Of a DNA stretch of 64,000 nt, positions 12,912-21,189 are shown one piece after another. The position numbers were made by a program, and so were the translations under genes. Under the pieces are notes generated by a model, which ran no database searches, was not told the origin of the DNA, and worked only from the letters and a program-made list of their open reading frames with translations. Positions within the stretch are counted from its first letter, which is position 1. The number at the start of each line of letters is the position of its first letter. The stretch comes from Rhinopomastus cyanomelas (taxonomy: Eukaryota; Chordata; Aves; Bucerotiformes; Rhinopomastidae). Location: positions 369,551 through 433,550 of the forward strand of contig VXBP01004053.1 in the NCBI GenBank assembly GCA_013400115.1, written 5' to 3'.

Positions 12912-13889
12912 TTTCTTCAGCTCCTGAATGCTCACCTCTCAAGCCACAACAGTTAGCAAGCGTCCAGCTAACGTGGCAGATCTCTGCAGTTGTGGTTAGA
13001 GCTGTCAGCTGGTGTGCTGGGCTCTGAAGAGAAAATTATTCAGATAGCTGGGAGCTAATGGGTTTAAACTGTCTGACCACCAGCATTAAATTGGCTCAGT
13101 AAAATCCTCCAGGCTTGAGAAGCAGCTGCTTGTAGAGGTAAGAATTTAAGACTGACCTGAGAAAGGTCTTGACTGTTTTGGTGCTAAGGTTCTTTCTTTA
13201 TCTTCTCTTAAAGAGAGGTTAAAAAATGGTTTGATCTCTTCAGCTACAGATTTCAGTATCTGCCACCTCAGGGTCAGCTGAAGCCAGACCGTTCAGCACT
13301 CCCCTGAGCAAACTCCAGCAGAGAGGACACTTTGAGTACACCACCTGATTTAAGTCCAGCCCCTGAGCCCTCCCCTCAACATACACCCTCCCATGAACAC
13401 CCAAGGCACCTTTTCTGTCTGCTAGGCAGTTACTAACTGAGTTAGACTAATTTTACATGATGTCTCTTAGATTACTGGCCAGGCTAATCACTGGTTTAAA
13501 TTCTTGGTCAGTTCATCATTCTGTAAGCGCTAGTTTACTTCACATCCTTCTTCCGCAAGTAACTCTAGCTCTGTTCCCAGGGCTCTGCACAAAGCTGTTG
13601 GCTTCACACCACTCTCAAGCAGCCCCATACCTTTTACAAACAGTGCTACAAAGGCTTTACCCCTACTCTGGTATGCACTTGGCCCTCATTGCAGTCCTGG
13701 TCTCTGATTTTCCACCTGCTTTCTCATTTTCTGTGCTGCAGCTGTTTTCTGGTCTCCAGGCCCATGTCTTATGCCCAGGGAAACTAGTAACTCACAGAAC
13801 AAGATGCCCCTGTCTTGCTCCAGCACAGAGCTGGGGTGCTATAAGCAGTGCACACACATTTGCAGAGATGTTGGTCCCTAACTCATAAC
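12912..13889. other. GYS2 5' UTR and upstream region, boundaries unclear
   Basis: This stretch lies immediately upstream of the GYS2 start codon on the minus strand, so it should hold the 5' UTR and the promoter. I see no TATA box or CpG island at a convincing distance and cannot place the transcription start. Confidence 0.45.
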
Positions 13890-14275
13890 CTGAGATCCTC
13901 AAAGCTCCACAGAACGGTGTCTGCTTGGAAGAGGAGAGAAAAGCATAGAGAAAAGAAGGTTGAAGGGAAGCCTTATCAATCTCTACAACTACCTGAAAGG
14001 ATGTTGGAGGGAGGAGGGGGACAACCTTTTATGGCTGGTGACAAATGATAGGACTAGAGGAAACGGTTGCAAGCTGTGCCAGGAGATGTGAGGAAGAATT
14101 TCTTCACTGAAAGAGCTATCAAACAGCGGAACGGCCTGCCCAAAGCAGTGGTGGAGTCCCCATCCCTGGAGGGGACCTGATTCTTAGGGAGATGGTTTCA
14201 TGGTGACCTGGCAGTGCTGGGTCAAAGGTTGGACTTGATGATCCTAAAGGCCTCTCTGATTCTGTATTCTGTCTT
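13890..14275 (+). mobile_element. CR1 LINE, 5'-truncated
   Basis: A plus-strand CR1 3' segment has AATCTCTACAACTACCTGAA, AGGAAGAATTTCTTCACTG, GGTGGAGTCCCCATCCCTGG and a decayed tail, CTCTGATTCTGTATTCTG. Confidence 0.9.
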
Positions 14276-14529
14276 CTCTGGGCTCCACAGTGGCACAGGG
14301 GAGTGCCAGCCTCTAGAGTCACCTAAAGGGAAAACCGAGTCCGAGGCAATTGGCTGGGGAGGCTTTTTGTCTTGGTGATTTGAGTTGCCCCATTTCCCAG
14401 TTTATGAAGAAGAGCCTGGCAAAGAATCTGTGCTTTGGGAGCCGCTGTGGCTTTTTGTACAGGAGTACGTAGGAAAACAGAAAATCCTACAGGTTAAAAA
14501 ACACGTTACTGAAAATAAGACAAACTAGC

Positions 14530-14864
14530 ACTATTTTAGGGCTTCCCAAGCCACCACATTCGCGTTTTCACACTTCTAAGCGACCCGGGGAGCGGTTTGC
14601 GCAGCCCTCTCCCTCCCCCTGACCTCGCCGATGGCGGCAGCCCCGGGACGGCGGCCGGGGCCTCTCTGTGGCCACTCTGCCCGCCGGCCGCCAGGCGTCG
14701 CCGCACGACGGCCTCCATGTCGGGTCGCCAGCCGCTCCTGTAATGGCGGCGGCGATAGCGGCGCGGCTTCTGGTGTCCGGGCTATTCTTCAGCAAAACTG
14801 AGGGCCCGCCAGAGAAAGACTTGTCTCCGTCGTTCTGCAGTTGGGCAACGCAGTCTGGGGGAAC
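14530..14864. promoter_or_regulatory. CpG-rich block, possible orphan promoter or first exon
   Basis: This block is far richer in GC and CpG than its surroundings, with GCGG, CCGG and CGCC words throughout. It contains four ATGs in promoter-like settings: plus strand at 14630 and 14742 (frame MAAAIAARLLVSGLFFSK), and minus strand at 14718 (frame MEAVVRRRLAAGG). None matches a protein I recognise. The block stops where CR1 sequence starts near 14865, so any exon here may be truncated or spliced away. It could also be an unmethylated regulatory island without a coding exon. Confidence 0.5.
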
Positions 14865-15309
14865 AGAGAGCAGTCCTTTGGGGGTACTCGTGCGTGAGAA
14901 GCTAGCCATGAGCCACCAATGTGCAATCGCTGTCCAGAAGGCCAACTGCGTCCTGGGCTGCATCAAAGTGGCATGATCTAGATGTTAGGTGTTAGGATTA
15001 CTGGGTTTATTTGGGTGATCATTACTGTGATACTGTGAAAAGAAGCCTGGCCAGCAGACAGCAGAGGGGGATTCTGCACCTCTGTCCTGGTGAGACCTCA
15101 CCCGGATGCCTGTGTCCAGCTCTGGACCCCCCAACACCAGAACGATGTGGACCTGTTAGAGCAGGTCCAGAGGTGGCCATAGAAATGATCGGAGGGCAGG
15201 AGCACCTCTCTTAGGAGGACAAGCTAAGGGAGTTGGGGCTGTTCAGCCAGGAGAGGAGAAGACTCCAGGGATCTGTATAGTGATCTTCCAAGTCCTGAAA
15301 GGGGCCTGT
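14865..15309 (+). mobile_element. CR1 LINE with nested insertions (left part)
   Basis: Plus-strand CR1 runs from GGGGGTACTCGTGCGTGAG through ATGAGCCACCAATGTGCAAT and CTGGTGAGACCTCACC to TGAAAGGGGCC. It is interrupted by a piece of another CR1 tail at 14970-15035 and by a minus-strand CR1 at 15312. The continuation resumes at about 15790. Confidence 0.9.
14970..15035 (+). mobile_element. Nested CR1 3' tail
   Basis: GTGGCATGATCTAGATGTTA through ATTACTGTGATACTGTGA is the 3' end of the same CR1 subfamily as the copies ending at 22527 and 34965. It sits in the middle of a different CR1 coding segment. Confidence 0.8.
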
Positions 15310-15311
15310 TA

Positions 15312-15789
15312 TAGAATCATAGAATCATAGAATCATTACAGATTGGAAGGGACCTCAAAAGATCATCTACTCCAATCCGCCTGCAACAGCAGGATCACCT
15401 AAACCAAGTCACACAGGAACACATCCAGGCGGGTCTTGAATATCTCCAGTGAGGGAGACTCCACAACCCCCCTGGGCAGCCTGTTCCAGTGCTCCGTCAC
15501 CCTCACCGTGAAGAAGTTCCTTCTCAGGTTGATGTGGAACCTCCTATGTTCCAGCTTACAACCATTGCCCCTCGTCCTATCACTACATGACACCGAGAAC
15601 AGCCCAGTGCCATCCTCCTGACACCCACCCCTCAAATATTTGTAGACATTAATGAGGTCACCCCTCAGTCTCCTCTTCTCCAAGCTAAAGAGACCCAGCT
15701 CCCTCAGCCTCTCCTCATAAGGGAGGTGCTCCACCTCTTTTATCATCTTCGTTGCCCTACGCTGAACTCTCTCCAGAAGCTCCACTTCT
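15312..15789 (-). mobile_element. Young CR1 LINE, 5'-truncated, nested in an older CR1
   Basis: Three copies of ATAGAATC(AT) are followed by ATTACAGATTGGAAGGGACC. The minus strand keeps an intact frame from MELLERVQRRATKMIKEVEH to the C-terminal FKTRLDVFLCDLV. It is nearly identical to the plus-strand copies ending at 24520 and 58563, so it belongs to a recently active subfamily. Confidence 0.95.
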
Positions 15790-15855
15790 CAGCCTCTGTG
15801 TCAGAAGGCTGAGGAAGACTATTCACAAGGGCAGGGAATGATAGGGTGAGGGGTC
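15790..15855 (+). mobile_element. CR1 LINE, right part resumed after the nested copy
   Basis: GAAGACTATTCACAAGGGCA and GATAGGGTGAGGGGTCA match the segment expected to follow position 15309 in the interrupted plus-strand CR1. Confidence 0.75.
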
Positions 15856-15879
15856 ATCACAGAATGTTAGGGATTGAAA

Positions 15880-16545
15880 GAAGGACCTAGGTGTTCTAGT
15901 TGACAGGAGACTCAGTACGAGCCAGCGGTGTGCCAGGTGGCCAAGAAGGCCAAGGCCATCCTGGCCTGGATTAAAAACTGTGTGTCCAGCAGGAGTAGGG
16001 AGGGGGTTGGCCCCCTGTACTGGGCACTGATGAGGCTGCACCTTGAGCACTATATCCCGTTTTGGGCACCTCAGTACAAGGGAGACATCAGGAGGCTGGA
16101 GCGAGTGCAGAGGAGGGCAGCTAACCTTGGGAAGGGCCTAGAGAATCAGTCTGATGAGGAGTGGTTGAGAGAGTTGGGGCTGTTTAGTTTGAGAAAGAGG
16201 AGGCTGAGAGGAAACCTCATCGATCTCTACAACTATCTGAAAGGACGTTTTAGGGATGGTGATGCTGGTCTCTTCTGACGAGTAGTTAGTGACAGAACCA
16301 GAGGGAAGGGTTTCAAGCTCCAACAGGGGAGGTTTAGACCAGACATCAGGAAAAAATTCTTCCTGGAAAGAGTGGTCAGGCACTGAATGGGCTGCCCAGG
16401 ATGGTGTTTGAGCCCCCATCCCTGGATGAGTTTAGAAAATGCTTAGATGTAGTGTTGGGGGCTCCGGTTTTGGGGGTGAACTTGTAGGATTGATGGTTGG
16501 ACTTGAAGATCCCAAGGGGGTTTTCCAACCTGAGTGATTCTATGA
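15880..16545 (+). mobile_element. CR1 LINE, 5'-truncated
   Basis: Plus-strand CR1 ORF2 C-terminus: frame wording RLERVQRRAANLGKGLEN and LGLFSLRKRRLRGNLIDLYNYL, then 3' UTR and a tail (GATTCTATGATTTCTATGA). Confidence 0.93.
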
Positions 16546-17067
16546 TTTCTATGAACCTGGAAAGGTCATTTAGTCCAATCCAACTCACAGGATGTTGTCT
16601 TCTCTGCATGCTTTCATCCATCTCCTACTGGGGAGAGCAAAGTTCCCTACACAAACTAACTCAGCTCATCACTCCAGGAAATGAGTCATGGATGTTGTTT
16701 TCACACCAGAGTCCATCCAGAAGGACTATTTCAGACAATCTTTAGTTAAGTCTCCCTGGCTGCAAGTGAGAAAGTGTGTGTTAAGTGAAGAAACACTCTC
16801 AATGTGTGGGATTTTGTAACTTCCTAGGTGTGGCATGTTCTAAACATAACTGCGGTTTCAAGGTTTGGTTATGGTAACTGTAGGGAAAGAAATAAGTCAT
16901 AGGTGTTAAAATGTTTGTACACATCAGGGCCAGTTTTGCAGGAGGAAGCAGCAATAGTTTGTACCAGTTGCTGCTGTACACACGCTGCACTTCAGACACA
17001 GCAGTAGGTGACACTGATAGTATTAACATGAGTTCTGCAGAGTCCTGTATTATTTTATTTGACAAAA
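16546..17067. other. Intergenic, nothing recognised
   Basis: This stretch lies between two CR1 copies of opposite orientation. No exon or repeat is recognised. Confidence 0.5.
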
Positions 17068-17940
17068 ATCGTAGAATCATAGATTGGCTAGGGTTGGAAA
17101 GGACCTTAAAGATCCAAGTCCCCTGCATAGGCAGGGACACCATCACTAGAGCAGGTTATTTGGGGACCCATGCAACCTGCCTTGAACACTTTCAGGGATG
17201 GGGCAGCCAAAACTACCTTGGGCAACCTGTTCCCAGCATCTCACCACCCTCACTGGAAAGAATTTGTTCCTCATGTTTCCCCTCTTCAAGTCTGGAACCC
17301 TTTCCCCTTGCCCTCTCACTACGTCCCTGTGTAAAAAGCCCTACCTCAGCTGTCTTGTAGCCCCCTTCAGATACTGAAAAGCTGCTAGAAGGTCACCTGG
17401 GAGCCTCTTCTTCTCCAGGCTGAACAATCCCAACTTGCTCAGCCCATCTTCATAGATGAGGTGCTCCAGCCCTCTGGTCATTTCAGTTGCTCTCCTCTGA
17501 ACACATTCCAGGAGTTTTAGGTCCTTCTCGTGTTGGGGACTCCAGAACTGGACACAATACTCCAGGTGGGGGTCTCATAAGTGCAAAGTAGAGGGGGAAG
17601 ATCACTTCCCTTGACTGACTGGCACTGCTTCTTTTGATGCAGCTCAGGACACAGTTGGCTTCTGGACTGCAAGCACACACTGATGGTTACTATTAACCTT
17701 CTGTTCCACCACCACCTGCAAGTCCTTCTCCTCAGGGCTGTCCTCAATCCATTCTCCTCCCAGTCTGCATTCGTTGCTGGGATTGCCTCGACCTAAGTGC
17801 AGAACCTTGCACTTGCCCTTGCTGAACACCATATGGTTTGCACAGCCCACTTCTTGAGCCTGTCAAGGTCCCTCTGGATGGCCTTCCTTCCCTCCAGTGT
17901 GTTGATTTCACCACACAGTTTAGTGTCATCTGTAGACTGA
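17068..17940 (-). mobile_element. CR1 LINE, 5'-truncated, abutting the PHF7/G2E3-like cluster
   Basis: The tail is at 17068 (AATCGTAGAATCATAGATTGG) and the element reads on the minus strand. The minus-strand frames carry the RT wording TDDTKLCGEIN, RDLDRLKKWA and CKVLHLGRGNP with several frameshifts. The 5' truncation at about 17940 joins directly to the spacer behind PHF7-like copy A. Confidence 0.93.
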
Positions 17941-17944
17941 CAGG

Positions 17945-18290
17945 GGGCAGAGGAAAGGGCAGGGCAAAGTGAGAGGTGCCGAGATGTTCCCCAGGCGTGA
18001 CGAGACGGGGTGGGGGCAGCCACCAATACCCTACCTGATGGTGCCGGTGGAAGGGGTGCAGAGCAGGTGGAAGGGCTCAGTGCCAGGACTCAGCCCTGGC
18101 ACCTGTGAGGTCCTGTGGTGGCTCCCCGGCCTTTTGTGTGAGTGTTGGGTGCGACATCACTGTTGCAAGCAGCCTTGCACCCGCACAGGCCCCAAGGTGC
18201 TGGACTGGCTGCTGCTGGCCGGGGCTGTGCCGGTGACAGAAGGCCCTGGTGAGTGCAGGCTGTTAGGGCTGGGGCTGGGGAGCTCTGGGC
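17945..18290. repeat. Near-identical duplicated segment, left copy (PHF7-like tail exon and spacer)
   Basis: This pairs in direct orientation with 20509-20838. By eye the copies differ by a few substitutions (for example GCAAAGTG/GCAAGGTG, GTGCCG/GTGCTG, CCCCAAGG/CCCCGAGG) and one indel of about 16 bases. Confidence 0.9.
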
Positions 18291-19805
18291 AGGCTCTGGA
18301 GGCTGCAGGGGAAGGTGGAACTGACAGTGGCCAGCTTGGCCAGTACTGCCTGGCTGTGGGGTGCTGCTCCCAGCACTTGGTGCTGGGAAATGGTTGCTCA
18401 CCACGTCTTGCTGCCTCTCTGCAGGTGTTGGGACAAGGGGAGTCCACAGTGCTGTCAGTGGAAGCCGGAGGTTAAGGGTGCAGCCGCAGGGGCATGGCAG
18501 CAGAGCACACAGCAGAGCCTGTAGCCCTTCCTGCTGGGGCAGAGAGGCTCGGCCAAGCCCACCCTGGGCACCCGCTGCCAGGCATTTCCTGGTCCTGGCT
18601 GCAGGCACTCTGGGGTTTTTGGCCTCTTACCGGTGCCAGCACAGCCGGGGCACTCCCTGCTGTCAGTGCTGCTGTCCAGGTGTGAGCAGAGCCTGTGGGT
18701 CCCTTCAGCAGCACAGGACCCACAGAGGAGCAGTTCCCATGGCCTGGGGAAGAAGCAAAGGTCTTTGTGGCTGTGGGGACAAGTGAGTGCAACATGCAAC
18801 GGTTCCATAGAGCTCCTGTTCTTAGTCCTCATGCCTAGAGCCCTTGGTGACGCCGAGGTCCTGGGCAGAGCCCGTGGACACAGCTTTGGCAACTCACCCC
18901 TCTTGCTCTGCCTGCTCCCTGCCCCCGGGACAGCAGCACTGGCTGGCATCACACTGGCTGTGCCTTGCATTGAGTGCTGCGACGTCCTCCTTGTCCCACT
19001 CTGGCAGCCTGGCGGAGAAAGGGAAACAGCTGAGCCCTTGCTGCCCCGGCATAAGGTAGGTGGAGGGATTCCCTGCTCTTCCTCCCTTTCCTCTCCTGCC
19101 CTGTTTCCCACTGCTGTGGGGCGCTGAAGCCCAGACTTGGGGACAGCAGGGGGCCAGGACTGCCCGGCCAGTCCTTTGTGCGGCCCAGTGCTTGCAACCT
19201 GGTGTCCTGTGAACCGGGCAGGCACAAGAACCAACCTGAAGGGGATGGTGGTGCCTATGCACAGCACTCCTGGCTGGAAACGCTCCCTGTCCCCGCAGAG
19301 GGGACACCCAGAGGTGGCCATCCCTGTGTGGGCAGCATGTCTCTGCAGGAGAACCAGGAGCAGCAGCAGTGAGTCCCTGGTGCTGCTGAGCACCTGCTGT
19401 GCTCCGGGACTGAGAGAGGGCTCCTACCTGGATGCAGCCATGGTGGAAGCAGGCATGGCTGCATACTGGGCACGCAGGGGTGGTGAAGGACTGCCTGGAC
19501 TCCGCTGGGTTCCCGGCAGAAGAGGCAGATGGTCCCTGCCTCTGGGGCTGCATCTGGTGCCTGCCCTGGGCGGTGCTGCCAGCAGAAGGACCTGGTGGAA
19601 TAGAGAGGGAAGGGTTGGGTTGGGCGAGAAGGGCTGGATTCACCCGTGATGGTGGTGTACAGGTAGAGGAGAGGAGGTGCCTGCGTTGGCCATAGAACTG
19701 GGTGACGCATCCCCCCTGCCCAGCACATGGAAGGTGGAAAACGCAGGCACAGCCCCACTGGCGGCACCTGGTGCTGGCCCCGGTCTGCCCGCAGATGCTG
19801 CACTC
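18157..19805 (-). pseudogene. PHF7/G2E3-like copy A: six exons, one frameshift, 5'-incomplete
   Basis: Exons on the minus strand: a 19681-19805 (125 nt; ECSICGQTGASTRC, FHLPCAGQGGCVTQF), b 19428-19591 (164 nt; SFCWQHRPGQAP, CLFCREPS, then in another frame FTTPACPVCSHACFHHGCIQ), c 19236-19342 (107 nt; GCPLCGDRERFQPG), d 18898-19008 (111 nt; HSQCDASQCCCPGGREQ), e 18631-18743 (113 nt; WELLLCGSCAAEGTHRLCSH, RECPGCAGT), f 18157-18302 (146 nt; serine/proline-rich tail ending VRVQGCLQQ then TGA). Acceptors are all AG. Donors are GT except a GC donor (CGCAG|GCACCT) after exon a. Reading phases agree across every junction except exon b, which is one base too long; the break lies at about 19502-19508 (CCCAGCGGAGTCC). 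Together the exons would code about 254 residues covering the second half of the extended PHD and the RING/PHD-like modules. An assembly error or a rare allele in place of true decay is possible. Confidence 0.8.
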
Positions 19806-19989
19806 CTGGAAAGGGCACGCAGCAGCCCCCATCAGTGGCCGTCTCAGGGCCCCCACAGCACTGGGCAGGGGGCAGGATGTGGCCACTGCTTCCTCACAGC
19901 CCACACATGTGCTGGGCGCAGGAGGCTCCTGTGGGAAGGGTTGGGAAGGAGGCTGGCAGGGCTGGAGCTTCTAGTTCCTGGTGTTGAGG

Positions 19990-20502
19990 GAGCCACAGGA
20001 GAACCTCAGTGCTACCGTGGTGTCTCTCTGGGGCTGCAGGTTTCAGGTCCCAGAGACGGTAGAAAGTGCCCTGACGCCAGAGAGTAGCTGCCTGTGTTGG
20101 GGCTGCTGCTCCCAGGTCATGGGGAGCCATAGGAAGGCTTCAGTGCTGACAGGCTGGCAGTGCTGGCTGGAGGGCTCCAAGGTGGCACTGGATGCTGTTA
20201 AGGGAAGCAGGAGGTCAAGAGCAGAGTCCCAAGCCGAGGGTAGCAGAGCACAGAGCAGTGCCTGCAGCCCTCCTGGAGTGCAGAGGCTCTGCCCACCGTG
20301 GGCACCCACTCCAGGCATTGCCTGGCCCCAGTCCAGGGACTACTGTGGGTTTTACCTCTCTCCAGTGGCAAGGACAGCACAGCCAGGGCACTCATCGCAC
20401 ACGGTTGCTACAGGCCTGTTTGTTTTTGAGCAGGTCCAGGCAGATGAGGCAGGGGCTGTTCTCTGCCGGAGCTGATGCAGTGCCTGCTGCCAGCAGAAGG
20501 AC
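19990..20502 (-). pseudogene. PHF7/G2E3-like copy B: exon b fused to exon e by internal deletion
   Basis: The acceptor CACCCAG|GTCCTTCTGCTGG at about 20503 matches the start of copy A exon b. The sequence continues as PCLICLDLLKNKQAC and then jumps to DECPGCAVLATGE, the end of exon e, with a donor at 20355-20354 (GAG|GTAAAA). The following intron (about 20040-20355) is alignable with copy A intron e-f, including the shared LQALLCALLP-coding stretch. Exons c and d are absent. A weak candidate for the tail acceptor (AACCTGCAG) lies near 20040. The fused exon has a frame problem, so this copy is not expected to work. Confidence 0.75.
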
Positions 20503-20508
20503 CTGGGT

Positions 20509-20838
20509 GGCAGAGGAAAGGGCAGGGCAAGGTGAGAGGTGCTGAGATGTTCCCCAGGCGTGACGAGACGGGGTGGGGGCAGCCACCAATACCCTACCTG
20601 ATGGTGCCGGTGGAAGGGGTGCAGAGCAGGTGGAAGGGCTCAGTGCCAGGACTCAGCCCTGGCACCTGTGAGGTCCTGTGGTGGCTCCCCGGCCTTTTGT
20701 GTGAGTGTTGTTGCAAGCAGCCTTGCACCCGCACAGGCCCCGAGGTGCTGGACTGGCTGCTGCTGGCCGGGGCTGTGCCGGTGACAGAAGGCCCTGGTGA
20801 GTGCAGGCTGTTAGGGCTGGGGCTGGGGAGCTCTGGCA
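20509..20838. repeat. Near-identical duplicated segment, right copy
   Basis: Direct repeat partner of 17945-18290. A further partial copy of the same spacer follows at about 20845-20930 (GGCAGGGCAAGGTGAGAGGT and onward). Confidence 0.9.
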
Positions 20839-20860
20839 GGGCAGGCTCTGGGCAGGGCAA
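20594..20860 (-). pseudogene. PHF7/G2E3-like copy C: tail exon only, stop codon lost
   Basis: This repeats the tail exon of copy A (LPSPSPNSLHSPGPSVTGTA, SSSQSS, GPVRVQGCLQQ) almost base for base. About 16 bases that hold the TGA stop in copy A (near 18144-18160) are missing here (near 20707), so the frame runs on to about 20594. Upstream, instead of exon e, there is another piece of the intergenic spacer (about 20845-20930). Confidence 0.75.
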
Positions 20861-21189
20861 GGTGAGAGGTGCTGAGACCTTACCCAGGCGTGGCGAGGCA
20901 GTGGGAGGGCAACTAGATGCTGTCCATGGACGCAGGACGTCATGAGCACAGTCTGAAGTCAGTGAGAGGGGCTACAGTTCACTTTATGAAGGCTGGACCC
21001 TTGGACATGACAGTACAGATCGTATGGAGGGTGCCAACTATGCAAGTGTCAGCCTGATTGCGCTGGGTATTGTAATTCTGTAGCTTCTTAGGTGGCCTCC
21101 CATTGCTCCAGAGGCCAGTGTTTGTCTCCTACTGTCTTTTTTCTAAAGCAGGGATGGAAGTCAGTGCTTTTTTTCCTCAGTGTGTTTCA

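Larger units (their letters stand above)
17941..20950 (-). pseudogene. Cluster of decayed PHF7/G2E3-like ubiquitin-ligase gene copies
   Basis: This GC-rich stretch of about 3 kb holds at least three minus-strand copies of the cysteine-rich gene family annotated in birds as PHD finger protein 7-like or G2/M phase-specific E3 ubiquitin-protein ligase-like. Read on the minus strand from high to low coordinates, the order is: a C-terminal tail copy (C, about 20590-20860), an internally deleted copy (B, about 19990-20502), and a six-exon copy (A, 18157-19805) followed by its spacer. Known members pair an extended PHD finger with RING/PHD-like zinc modules; human PHF7 is a histone-directed E3 ligase and G2E3 adds a HECT domain. 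No HECT sequence is seen here. No copy has the usual N-terminal first half of the extended PHD. The cluster is bounded by CR1 at 17940 and unrelated sequence near 20950. Confidence 0.82.

Noticed and set aside
18455..19393. Open frame of 312 codons on the minus strand in the GC-rich cluster
   Set aside because: It reads through introns. Only the parts matching exons c and e of the PHF7/G2E3-like copy are meaningful; the rest is low-stop GC-rich intron.
18361..19695. Plus-strand open frames of 140-170 codons
   Set aside because: They are shadows of the minus-strand PHF7-like copy in GC-rich sequence, with no recognisable domain.
18894..19904. Open frame of 336 codons on the minus strand
   Set aside because: It joins exon a, the shifted end of exon b and exon d through introns with good splice signals between them. 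It is not a single-exon protein.
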